From contig NZ_JBDIVF010000003.1 of assembly GCF_039631355.1 (NCBI RefSeq), positions 248,001 to 312,000 of the forward strand: DNA of 64,000 nt. Direction: 5' to 3'. The translations under genes were made by a program, and so were the position numbers. Positions 1-6,632 of the stretch are shown piece after piece. This stretch comes from Uliginosibacterium paludis. GTDB taxonomy: Bacteria; Pseudomonadota; Gammaproteobacteria; Burkholderiales; Rhodocyclaceae. Each line of letters opens with the position of its first letter. Positions within the stretch are counted from its first letter, which is position 1. The notes beneath the pieces were generated by a model, which was given only the letters and a program-made list of their open reading frames with translations, had not been told where the DNA came from and did not search any database.

Positions 1-310
1 TCACCGCGACCTTGTCCTTCGAGATCAGCTGGCGTGCCTTTTCGGCAAACAGCGGCCAGTTGGAGGCCGGGTCGACCACGACCGGCTCCAGCTTCTTGCC
101 CAGCACGCCACCCTTGGCGTTGATCTCATCGATCGCCATCAGGGCGGTGTCTTTCAGCACGGTTTCCGAAATGGCCATCGTGCCGGAGAGCGAGTGCAGC
201 ACGCCCACCTTGATCGTGTCGGCAGCGTAGGCGCCGAACGAAGCGAAACCTGCCATGGCCATGGCGGCCGAGAGGGCCGACACCTTGATGAAGCTGCGAC
301 GTGATTGCAT
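1..310 (-). CDS. urtA: Urea ABC transporter substrate-binding protein, 5' part only
   Basis: The first 103 codons are present and the gene runs off the left edge. The protein opens with a twin-arginine signal (SRRSFIK) and a hydrophobic stretch ending near AYA-AD, so it is probably exported by the Tat route. The mature start (DTIKVGVLHSLSGTMAISE) and the segment around VVDPASNWPLFAEKARQL are characteristic of the UrtA branch of branched-chain-type binding proteins. UrtA binds urea in the periplasm and delivers it to UrtBCDE, which would lie to the left of this window. An SD-like GGGAG lies about 6 nt before the ATG. The family call rests on the N-terminal third only. Confidence 0.88.
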   Translation of the reverse strand, partial: MQSRRSFIKVSALSAAMAMAGFASFGAYAADTIKVGVLHSLSGTMAISETVLKDTALMAIDEINAKGGVLGKKLEPVVVDPASNWPLFAEKARQLISKDKVAV

Positions 311-407
311 GTAGGACTCCCTGAGATGACTTCGAGATGACGGCGTCGATATGTCCGCCGGGTGAAGCCACTTTAGGGAGGTCTGCGCTCAGGCTGAATA
401 CGTCAGA

Positions 408-430
408 GTGCGTAGATGTGCGCAGATGTG
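408..430. repeat. Tandem 10-mer repeat upstream of urtA
   Basis: GTGCGTAGAT and GTGCGCAGAT lie head to tail, followed by a third GTG, about 100 nt upstream of the urtA start. The 10-nt period puts copies on the same helix face, as in tandem activator sites. No factor can be assigned. A second pair, GAGATGAC twice at an 11-nt spacing, lies closer to the gene near 322-345. Confidence 0.35.
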
Positions 431-481
431 TGAAGGCTGCTTGCGCGCACCGCCCGCCGGCGGCACGCATCGCAGGGCCGC

Positions 482-1912
482 TCAGGCGCTGCGCCGGGAT
501 TCCGTGGCCGCGCGCTGCGGCATGGCCAGCGTGCCCAGTGCGGCAGCGAGCTTCATGATCACCGGCGCCCAGTTGCCATCCCGCTCCTGGCGGAAGAGCC
601 GCATGCCCTGCGGATACCAGGCGCTGTCGGTGCGCTCGCGTTGCCAGCGCCAGTCGGTGCCGTAGTCAGGCAGCATCAGCCAGCAGGGCACGCCCATCGC
701 GCCCGCAAGATGCGCCACTGCGGTATCCACGCTGATGACGAGATCAAGGTTCGCCAGCACCGCTGCGGTATCGGCGAAATCCTGCAACTGCGGGCCGATC
801 AGGCTCAGCGGCTGGAGGCGGCTGAAGGCCACTGCATCGTCTTCGCCAGCACCTTTCTGCAGGCTCACGAAGCTCACACCCGGCACCGTCCACAGGGGCG
901 CGAGATCGGCCACGCTGCGCAGCGAACGCTCGCTGTCGTTCTCGAACCTGGGATTGCCTTGCCAGACAAGACCCACCCGCAGGCCGGACGTGGGCAGGCA
1001 GGCCTGCCAGCGGAGGAGGTCTTCGGGCGTGGCGTGAAGGTAGGGAATCGGGGCCGGAATGTTGCGGCCTTCCGTGCCGCAGTAATGCGGCAGGCTCAGC
1101 GGGGGCGACCAGCAGTCCCAGTCTGCACTGCTGACCGACTGATCGAGAGCATGGATCCGGTCTGCGTCGGCCAGGCTGGCAAAGAGGCGGGTGAGCCCGG
1201 GGTGGCAGAGGATATCGACCCGGCGCGCGCCGCGTTTGCGCAGCTCGCTGGCGTAGCGGCTGAACTGGATCATGTCGCCGGCACCGGCCTCGCAGCTGAT
1301 GAGAATGCTCCTGCCCTCCAGCGATTCACCCTTCCAGCGCGGAATGCCCAGCGTGTCCGAGAGCACCTTCTCCATGCTCGCGTACCAGTCCCGCGCCTCC
1401 AGCCCGGCAAAACCTTCACGCAACAGTCCCTGACGAAGCTGCAGAAAGCCGAGGTTGTAGCGGGCGCTGGAGTAGTCGGGCGAAATGTCGAGCGCGGTGC
1501 GGAAGCAGTTCTCCGCGTGCGCGTCCCGTTTCAGATTCGCGAAGAGCACGCCCAGGTTGGACCACAGCGCGGCCGAGCGGGGATCTTCGCGCAGGCCTTC
1601 GTGGTAGACCGCTTCGGCCTCTGCGTGGCGCTTCGCGCGGTTGAGCAGGGCACCGTAGTTCAGGAAGAGCTGTGGATGGGTGCCGCCCAGCTCGATCGCG
1701 CGCAGATAGCACAGCTCCGCACCTTCCCGGTCGCCGCCGCGGTCGAGCAGGAATCCCATGTTGCCCCAGGCCTCGATGAAGTCCGGCTCCAGGGCACAGG
1801 CCTGGCGCAGCTTCAGCAATGCTTCGTCCGGATGCCCCTCGGCGATCAGGACGAGCGCCTCGTGGAACAGGCTCTGCGCAGGCGTTTGCCCGGCAGCTTC
1901 GGGAATCATCAT
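482..1912 (-). CDS. TPR protein with a C-terminal glycosyltransferase-like domain
   Basis: 476 aa. Residues 1 to about 170 are at least four TPR units (LFHEALVLIAEGHPDEALLKL, WGNMGFLLDRGGDREGAELC and similar). From about 200 to the end the fold resembles family 9 (heptosyltransferase-like) glycosyltransferases, with a GLVWQGNP motif and a DLVISVDTAVAHLAGAMG segment typical of the nucleotide-sugar half. Such TPR/GT proteins are common in Burkholderiales and Rhodocyclales and often modify surface structures or proteins; the substrate here is unknown. The ATG-ATG at 1912/1909 is the sensible start, because the upstream extension of the frame runs antisense into the chemoreceptor gene. Two direct repeats lie just upstream. 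Confidence 0.75.
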   Translation of the reverse strand: MMIPEAAGQTPAQSLFHEALVLIAEGHPDEALLKLRQACALEPDFIEAWGNMGFLLDRGGDREGAELCYLRAIELGGTHPQLFLNYGALLNRAKRHAEAEAVYHEGLREDPRSAALWSNLGVLFANLKRDAHAENCFRTALDISPDYSSARYNLGFLQLRQGLLREGFAGLEARDWYASMEKVLSDTLGIPRWKGESLEGRSILISCEAGAGDMIQFSRYASELRKRGARRVDILCHPGLTRLFASLADADRIHALDQSVSSADWDCWSPPLSLPHYCGTEGRNIPAPIPYLHATPEDLLRWQACLPTSGLRVGLVWQGNPRFENDSERSLRSVADLAPLWTVPGVSFVSLQKGAGEDDAVAFSRLQPLSLIGPQLQDFADTAAVLANLDLVISVDTAVAHLAGAMGVPCWLMLPDYGTDWRWQRERTDSAWYPQGMRLFRQERDGNWAPVIMKLAAALGTLAMPQRAATESRRSA

Positions 1913-1922
1913 TACGCGCTCT

Positions 1923-1972
1923 TTTTTGCGGCAGGAATGTTGCGATTCCACCCGATTTTTGCCGCAGGAATG
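1923..1972. repeat. Pair of 17-bp direct repeats before the TPR/GT gene
   Basis: TTTTTGCGGCAGGAATG (1923-1939) and TTTTTGCCGCAGGAATG (1956-1972) differ at one base and are 33 bp apart, close to three helical turns. They lie within 60 nt upstream of the minus-strand TPR/GT start. This looks like a double binding site for a regulator, or a local duplication. There is no coding explanation. Confidence 0.45.
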
Positions 1973-2080
1973 GAAATTCTTACTTTTTTTTAATCTTCGG
2001 AATTGCCTGTTGCGGCGCTCAAGGGAGGCATGGTTCCGGTCGTAAACGAATGAAATTTTCCGGGTCGATCCAGTGTGCGC

Positions 2081-2215
2081 ATGACTGTTTCCCGTTCGTT
2101 TTCCTCTTCCTGGCTGATCCTGGCCGTCTGGCTTGTGCTGAGCCTTGCCGGCCTGCTCTGGCTCGAGTACCGGGACGCCCTTCGCGGCGTGCTGTGCATG
2201 GCTGGCAGCACATGA
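2081..2215 (+). CDS. Possible 44-aa single-pass membrane protein
   Basis: A short frame begins at ATG 2081 and ends at TGA 2215. It encodes a polar N-terminus (MTVSRSFSSS), one strongly hydrophobic helix (about residues 11-28), and a short charged tail (LEYRDALRG). It ends about 70 nt before the chemoreceptor start and could share its transcript. The Shine-Dalgarno sequence is weak. The clean membrane-protein composition argues for a real small protein, but length alone cannot prove it. Confidence 0.35.
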   Translation: MTVSRSFSSSWLILAVWLVLSLAGLLWLEYRDALRGVLCMAGST

Positions 2216-2285
2216 AGCCAGTGCTGGAAAACCGTGTGGCGAGACCGGCGCCGGAGACCCCGCAATGCATGCAACAGGAGGCCCT

Positions 2286-3800
2286 ATGAGTGACGAGAAC
2301 GCGATGTCGATGGATGACCAGGCCCTGCGCAGCTTCCGCGCGCAGTCCGACCGCCTGCTGCTGGGCGTGCTGGCCGCGCATCTGCTGATCTGCCTGGTGG
2401 TCGCTGCTTTCAATGGCAGCTGGCTGCCGGCCTTGCTGCTGGGCGTACCAGCCTTCGCGGTGCCCGGCTTGCTGATCCGGATGGATCCGGGCGGGCTGCC
2501 CGCACGCCTTGCCGTTGCGGCAGGCTTCATGGTGTTTGCAGCGCTGCTGATCCATCAGGCGCAGGGCATGATCGAGGCGCACTTCGGCATCTTCGTGCTG
2601 CTCGCCTTTCTGGTGCTCTATTGCGACTGGAAAGTGCCGGCCTTCGCCGCCGCACTGATCGCGGTACATCACCTGCTGTTTTCCTGGCTGCAGGCCGGTG
2701 GCATGGGCATCTATGTGTTTCCGCAGGCCGGAACGGTCTCCATCGTGCTGCTGCATGCGCTCTATGTGGTGGTCGAGACCCTGGTGCTGTGCTTCGTGGC
2801 GCTGCGCCTGCGCGCCATGGTGCTGGATGCGGCCGATGTGTCCCGCTTTGCCAGCGAGGTGAGCCGGGGCAGGCTGGATTACCGCTTTGACCCGGCGCGT
2901 GCCGGCGGCAGTCAGGTACTCGGCGCGGTGGCCACCATGCAGGCCCAGCTGCGTGAATCGCTGGCGGTCGTGCGCCAGAGCGGCGAGCGCCTCGCCTCGC
3001 TGGGCTCGCGGCTCAACCAGTCCGCACGCGGCATTGCCGGAGATGCCGCAGAGCAGAGCCGCGCCACCACCGAAATGGCGGCTTCGGTGCAGGAAATGAC
3101 CGCCTCGATCAACCTCATTACCGACGAGGCGAGTCAGGCGCGGGGGCTTTCGGCGGCTTCGCGCGAGGCTGCGCTGGAAGGCAGCTCGGTGGTGAATAAC
3201 GCGGTCAGCGAGATGTCCGGCATCGCCAGCGTGATCGCGCGCACGTCCGAACGTGTCGAGGAGCTGGGAGAGCGTTCGGAGCGGGCCGCGCAGATCGTGA
3301 ACATCATCAAGGAAATCGCGGATCAGACAAACCTGCTCGCGCTCAACGCGGCCATCGAGGCCGCCCGGGCGGGCGAAACGGGGCGTGGCTTCGCGGTGGT
3401 CGCGGACGAGGTTCGCAAGCTTGCCGAGCGCACCACGGTGGCGACCAACGAAATCAACCGGATGATGGCCGAGATGCGCGACGCCAAGGATGGTGTGCTC
3501 GAAACCATCAAGGACGCGGTGCGGCGGGTGGAGACAGGCGTCAGCCATGCCAGCGCGGCAGGCGGCAAGATGGACGAGATCCTGAGCCAGGCCGACTGCG
3601 TGGGGCGGATCGTTGAAGCGATTTCGGGCGCGCTGGTCGAGCAGAGCATGGTGGCAGCGGAAATCGCCCGCCATGTCGAGCAGATTTCCAACAAGGCGGA
3701 CTCCGCCTCGGGTTCAACGCGCGAGATCGCGGCCGAAGCTGCCGAAGTGGATGATGTGTCGAAGAAGCTGAGCGACTCGCTCTCGCGCTTCACTTTCTGA
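2286..3800 (+). CDS. Methyl-accepting chemotaxis protein with multi-pass membrane sensor
   Basis: 504 aa. Residues 20 to about 180 form some five to six membrane helices with almost no periplasmic loop, unlike classical two-helix receptors. A short linker (about 185-230) leads to the cytoplasmic coiled-coil signalling domain. The conserved hairpin tip that contacts CheA and CheW (IADQTNLLALNAAIEAARAG) is near residues 340-360. The receptor should signal to the flagellar chemotaxis system; its ligand may be membrane-embedded or intracellular. The start is fixed by a perfect AGGAGG a few bases before ATG 2286. It is preceded by a possible small membrane protein and followed by decayed genes. 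Confidence 0.9.
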   Translation: MSDENAMSMDDQALRSFRAQSDRLLLGVLAAHLLICLVVAAFNGSWLPALLLGVPAFAVPGLLIRMDPGGLPARLAVAAGFMVFAALLIHQAQGMIEAHFGIFVLLAFLVLYCDWKVPAFAAALIAVHHLLFSWLQAGGMGIYVFPQAGTVSIVLLHALYVVVETLVLCFVALRLRAMVLDAADVSRFASEVSRGRLDYRFDPARAGGSQVLGAVATMQAQLRESLAVVRQSGERLASLGSRLNQSARGIAGDAAEQSRATTEMAASVQEMTASINLITDEASQARGLSAASREAALEGSSVVNNAVSEMSGIASVIARTSERVEELGERSERAAQIVNIIKEIADQTNLLALNAAIEAARAGETGRGFAVVADEVRKLAERTTVATNEINRMMAEMRDAKDGVLETIKDAVRRVETGVSHASAAGGKMDEILSQADCVGRIVEAISGALVEQSMVAAEIARHVEQISNKADSASGSTREIAAEAAEVDDVSKKLSDSLSRFTF

Positions 3801-3914
3801 GTCCGAGTCGCAGGATCGCAGCGCGATTGCGGACGGCATGGCCTGCGTGGGCGGCGCGTATCTGCGCGCAGCCCGGGCGACAAGGGCCGCGCCAGACCCG
3901 CGTGTGAGCGGGGC

Positions 3915-4158
3915 TCAGCGGCTGCCCCGCAGTCGCAGTGTCAGGGCTTCGTCAAACTGCAGGCGGGTAACGCAGGCTTCCAGGCGGGCGGCCGTCTCCG
4001 CGCCCAGACGGCGCTGCAGATCCGGCGCGAGCGCGGCATGACAAGCGAGAGCGCCCAGATCGGCCTCGCGCAACATCACGATCAGCGCGTCGATACTTTC
4101 ATCCGCCCTCTGCGTTTCGCGGGGGCGCGCGCTGGCGGGCGTGACGAGCGGCGCCGGG
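3915..4158 (-). pseudogene. Remnant of a hybrid histidine kinase C-terminus
   Basis: An open frame without a start codon reads DESIDALIVMLREADLGAL and later AARLEACVTRLQFDEALTLRLRG before TGA. This resembles the helical tail that follows the receiver domain in hybrid sensor kinases; the kinase at 6616-10032 ends with a comparable segment (REALARFDFDTLNTLLARS). No kinase or receiver domain precedes it, since the frame abuts the transporter remnant at 4159. I read it as the surviving 3' end of a deleted kinase gene. A short unrelated protein is the alternative. Confidence 0.4.
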
Positions 4159-4395
4159 TCAATCGCGCAGCGCGGGCGGCGGGGCGAGGTGTCTGGCGAG
4201 CCGCCGCGCGATCATCGGCCCGGTCATGATCACGATCAGTACGCGTGGGGTCTGGAAGGCCATCACGAAGGGCCGATTCACGCCCGAGGCCTCAGCGATG
4301 ACGGCGACGGTGTCCTGCCCGCCGGGGCTGATTGCAGCATGACGGCGAGCATCGCGCCGAGCCACAGCAAGGGCCGGGCCGGCAGCGGATCAGCC
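4159..4395 (-). pseudogene. Truncated, frameshifted AbrB-family transporter remnant
   Basis: The frame encodes SPGGQDTVAVIAEASGVNRP and then PFVMAFQTPRVLIVIMTGPM, which match the last repeat of AbrB-family (formerly 'ammonia monooxygenase'-like) membrane transporters. The preceding piece PLLWLGAMLAVM lies in another frame; inserting one base near 4336 would join them as ...MLA-ISPGG.... Everything upstream is missing: the fragment begins at the stop codon of the hydrolase gene. It therefore carries a large 5' deletion and a frameshift, and is non-functional. The family call is from remembered motifs. Confidence 0.55.
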
Positions 4396-4959
4396 GGCGA
4401 AGCCGAGGGTGGCGAGCTTCGCCACCCGAGCAATGCGCGGCAGGATCGCGGTCACGCTCATCTCGTGCAGGGCTGCGCTGGTGCTGGTGCAGGCGTCTTC
4501 CGCGACGACGACCCGATAGCCCATTTCCCAGGCCTGGCGTGCAGTCGACTCGACGCCGAAATTGGTGGCCACGCCGCCCAGCACAAGGGTGTCGATGCCA
4601 CGCCGGCGCAGTTGCAGGTCGAGGTCCGTGCCGTAGAACGCGCCCCAGTGGCGTTTGAGGATCACATGGTCGCCGGGCTGCACCACTCCATCGACGAAGT
4701 CGCTCCAGTTCGCCGGGAGGCCGCCGGGCGGCACCGGGGCAGGCTGGTCTACCGGCTGGGTGGGGGCGTCTTTCCTGTCGTCCGACCAGCCGACATGCAC
4801 CTGGACCACGAAGGCGCCGGCTTCGCGGCAGCGAGCGGCGAGTACCTTGCAGCTGCTGAGGACCGTGTCGGCGTCATACGGCGCTCTCGGCATGCCGAGG
4901 ATGCCGTGCTGCAGGTCGATGAGAACGAGGGCGGTGCGAGCGGGGTCGAGTTCGATCAT
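4390..4959 (-). CDS. Isochorismatase-family protein lacking the nucleophilic cysteine
   Basis: 189 aa, the full length of the family. The fold is clear: an N-terminal Asp motif (ALVLIDLQHGIL), the Lys region (ILKRHWGAFYGTDLD), and the signature GGVATNFGVESTARQAWEMG. Active members such as nicotinamidase, biuret hydrolase and N-carbamoyl amidases carry Cys at the position of the Gly in ATNFGVE. This is the same loss as in E. coli YecD, so classical hydrolysis is doubtful. It is divergent from a TetR-type gene with a palindromic operator between them, which suggests repression by that protein. The substrate is unknown. Confidence 0.8.
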   Translation of the reverse strand: MIELDPARTALVLIDLQHGILGMPRAPYDADTVLSSCKVLAARCREAGAFVVQVHVGWSDDRKDAPTQPVDQPAPVPPGGLPANWSDFVDGVVQPGDHVILKRHWGAFYGTDLDLQLRRRGIDTLVLGGVATNFGVESTARQAWEMGYRVVVAEDACTSTSAALHEMSVTAILPRIARVAKLATLGFAG

Positions 4960-5004
4960 GGGGAGCTCCGGGCGGGCTTGGTGTCGGGGGGAGTCCGGGT
5001 TATA

Positions 5005-5022
5005 TATGAGGGTATCCTCATA
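5005..5022. promoter_or_regulatory. Palindromic operator between hydrolase and TetR genes
   Basis: TATGAGGGTATCCTCATA consists of perfect 7-bp arms (TATGAGG / CCTCATA) around GTAT. It lies 46 nt upstream of the hydrolase start and about 15 nt upstream of the regulator start. Size, symmetry and position fit a TetR-family dimer site controlling both divergent genes. Confidence 0.7.
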
Positions 5023-5036
5023 AAACTCATTCTAGT

Positions 5037-5678
5037 GTGATGAGCAAACAAAACCAAGCCTCGGCCGCGGCCGAACTTCCGGTTGCCCGGGCGCCCAGGC
5101 GCGAGCGGGGCCGGCAGCGGGTCGAATCCCTGCTGGACGCTGCTGCGGCGCTCTTTGCGGAAAACGGGTTCGAGGCGACCACCATGACCGCCATTGCCCA
5201 GCGGGCTGGCGCTTCAATCGGCTCGCTGTACCAGTTCTTTCCGACCCGTCAGTTGCTCGCGGACGCTTTGCGCTCACGCTTCGAGCAGCATGTCGGCGAG
5301 GCGCTGACGCGGCTGGCCGAAGACTGCCGTTGCCGCACGCCCGAGGGGCTCGCCGCCGGCCTTGTCGAACTCATGAAGGGCCTGCGCGAGGAGCGCACGG
5401 CCGCACTCGCGCTGGTCGACCCGAATGATCCGCGGGACGCGCACCGGCTCCAGATCCGGAACCTGATGCGCACGCGGATTGCGGCGCTGATCCGCCAGGC
5501 TGTGCCTGAAACGGATGCGGATACGGCCGCGCAGCGGGCGGTGCTCACCCTGCACCTGCTCAAGCTGGTGCACCAGTTGCCGCATGAGGAAGCGCCCGCT
5601 GTGCTCGAAGACGCGCTGCGTGACTGGCTGGCCCGGGCTTTCGTTCAGCCGCCGCAAACCGGCCGCCTGCGCGACTGA
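5037..5678 (+). CDS. TetR/AcrR-family transcriptional regulator
   Basis: 213 aa. The N-terminal helix-turn-helix is canonical for TetR: residues about 22-70 include RVESLLDAAAALFAENGFEA, TMTAIAQRAGASIGSLYQFF and then PTRQLLADALRSRF. The C-terminal part is a helical ligand and dimer domain with no recognisable ligand signature. It starts at GTG 5037 or the adjacent ATG 5040, with little SD sequence. The divergent neighbour is the cysteine-less isochorismatase-like gene, and the 18-bp palindrome between them is the likely binding site, implying autoregulation. The gene converges on the response regulator to its right. Confidence 0.9.
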   Translation: MMSKQNQASAAAELPVARAPRRERGRQRVESLLDAAAALFAENGFEATTMTAIAQRAGASIGSLYQFFPTRQLLADALRSRFEQHVGEALTRLAEDCRCRTPEGLAAGLVELMKGLREERTAALALVDPNDPRDAHRLQIRNLMRTRIAALIRQAVPETDADTAAQRAVLTLHLLKLVHQLPHEEAPAVLEDALRDWLARAFVQPPQTGRLRD

Positions 5679-5693
5679 GGCAAAGCCGCGCGC

Positions 5694-6632
5694 TCAGCCG
5701 CGCAGGCGCGCGAGTGCGAGCTTGGTGGCCGCGGTGCGGTTCTCGACGCCGAGCTTTTCGTAGACGTGCTCCAGATGCTTGTTCACCGTGCGCGGGCTGG
5801 AGCCGAGGATGTCGCCGATATCCGGGCTGGTCTTGCCCTGGGTCACCCAGTAGAGCACTTCGGCTTCCTTGCGGGTGAGCGGGAAGGCGGCGAGCAGTGC
5901 CTCGATCTGCGCGGCGTCGTTCTCTTCACGCAGCACCACGAGCCATTCGCCGTCGGCGGTCTGGTCGTGCAGGCTGAAGATCAGGCGCCTGCTGTCATGC
6001 GAGATGTGCAGCGGCAGCGGCGTGCCGGCAGGCGTGGTGCGCAGGGCGGCGAGCGTGGTTTCAAGCCAGTGGAGCAGGGCCGGTGGTGTGCTGTCGCCAT
6101 GGTTTTCATGCGGGAAGTAGTCGGCCAGCAGCTTGCGGGCGAGCGGTGTCTGCCAGGTGATGCGGCCGGATTCGGTGCGCAGCGCCAGCGTGGCCTGGCC
6201 GAAGGCGTCCAGCGCGCTGCGCGCCTGCTTCATCTGGCGGGCGCTCGCGAGGTGGGTGTGAACGCGTGCGATCACTTCGCCGGTGCGTACCGGCTTGGCC
6301 ACGTAATCGGTGCCACCGGCCGCGAAGGCCGCCACGATGTGCTCGGTTTCGGTGAGCCCGGTCATGAAGATGATCGGGATGTGGCGCGTCGAGAAGTCCG
6401 CCTTGAGCCGGCGGGCGACTTCGAATCCGTCCATGCCCGGCATCATGGCGTCGAGCAGGATGATGTCGGGCAGGCTCTGGCGCGCGCGGGCCAGGGCACT
6501 CTCGCCGTTGGTGGCCACCAGCACGGTGAAGCCGGATTCGTCGAGTGCGTCGTGCAGGACCGAGAGGTTTTCCGGTACGTCGTCGACGATCAGGACGATG
6601 TCGGTGCGGCTGCGATCAAGCTCCAGCGGCAT
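5694..6632 (-). CDS. Two-component response regulator, REC plus LuxR-type HTH
   Basis: 312 aa. Residues 1-125 are a receiver domain with the acidic pair D17/D18, phospho-acceptor D61 (LLDAMMPGMDG), T91 and K113. A middle segment of about 110 residues has no recognised family. Residues about 245-310 are a LuxR/NarL-type DNA-binding domain (LTRKEAEVLYWVTQGK and later NKHLEHVYEKLGVENRTAA). Its ATG at 6632 overlaps the 3' end of the upstream sensor kinase gene by 17 nt, with an SD-like GGAGT before it, so the two form a coupled pair. The output genes are not known; the nearby urea-uptake genes are a plausible guess. Confidence 0.9.
   Translation of the reverse strand: MPLELDRSRTDIVLIVDDVPENLSVLHDALDESGFTVLVATNGESALARARQSLPDIILLDAMMPGMDGFEVARRLKADFSTRHIPIIFMTGLTETEHIVAAFAAGGTDYVAKPVRTGEVIARVHTHLASARQMKQARSALDAFGQATLALRTESGRITWQTPLARKLLADYFPHENHGDSTPPALLHWLETTLAALRTTPAGTPLPLHISHDSRRLIFSLHDQTADGEWLVVLREENDAAQIEALLAAFPLTRKEAEVLYWVTQGKTSPDIGDILGSSPRTVNKHLEHVYEKLGVENRTAATKLALARLRG

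Noticed and set aside
641..1993. 450-codon plus-strand frame opposite the TPR/GT gene
   Set aside because: Antisense shadow; composition shows no domain, while the minus strand shows TPR and glycosyltransferase motifs.
1913..2530. Extension of the TPR/GT gene upstream to 2530
   Set aside because: The extension is Arg/Ser-rich, runs through the repeat-containing promoter region and overlaps the chemoreceptor start antisense; ATG 1912 fits TPR proteins.
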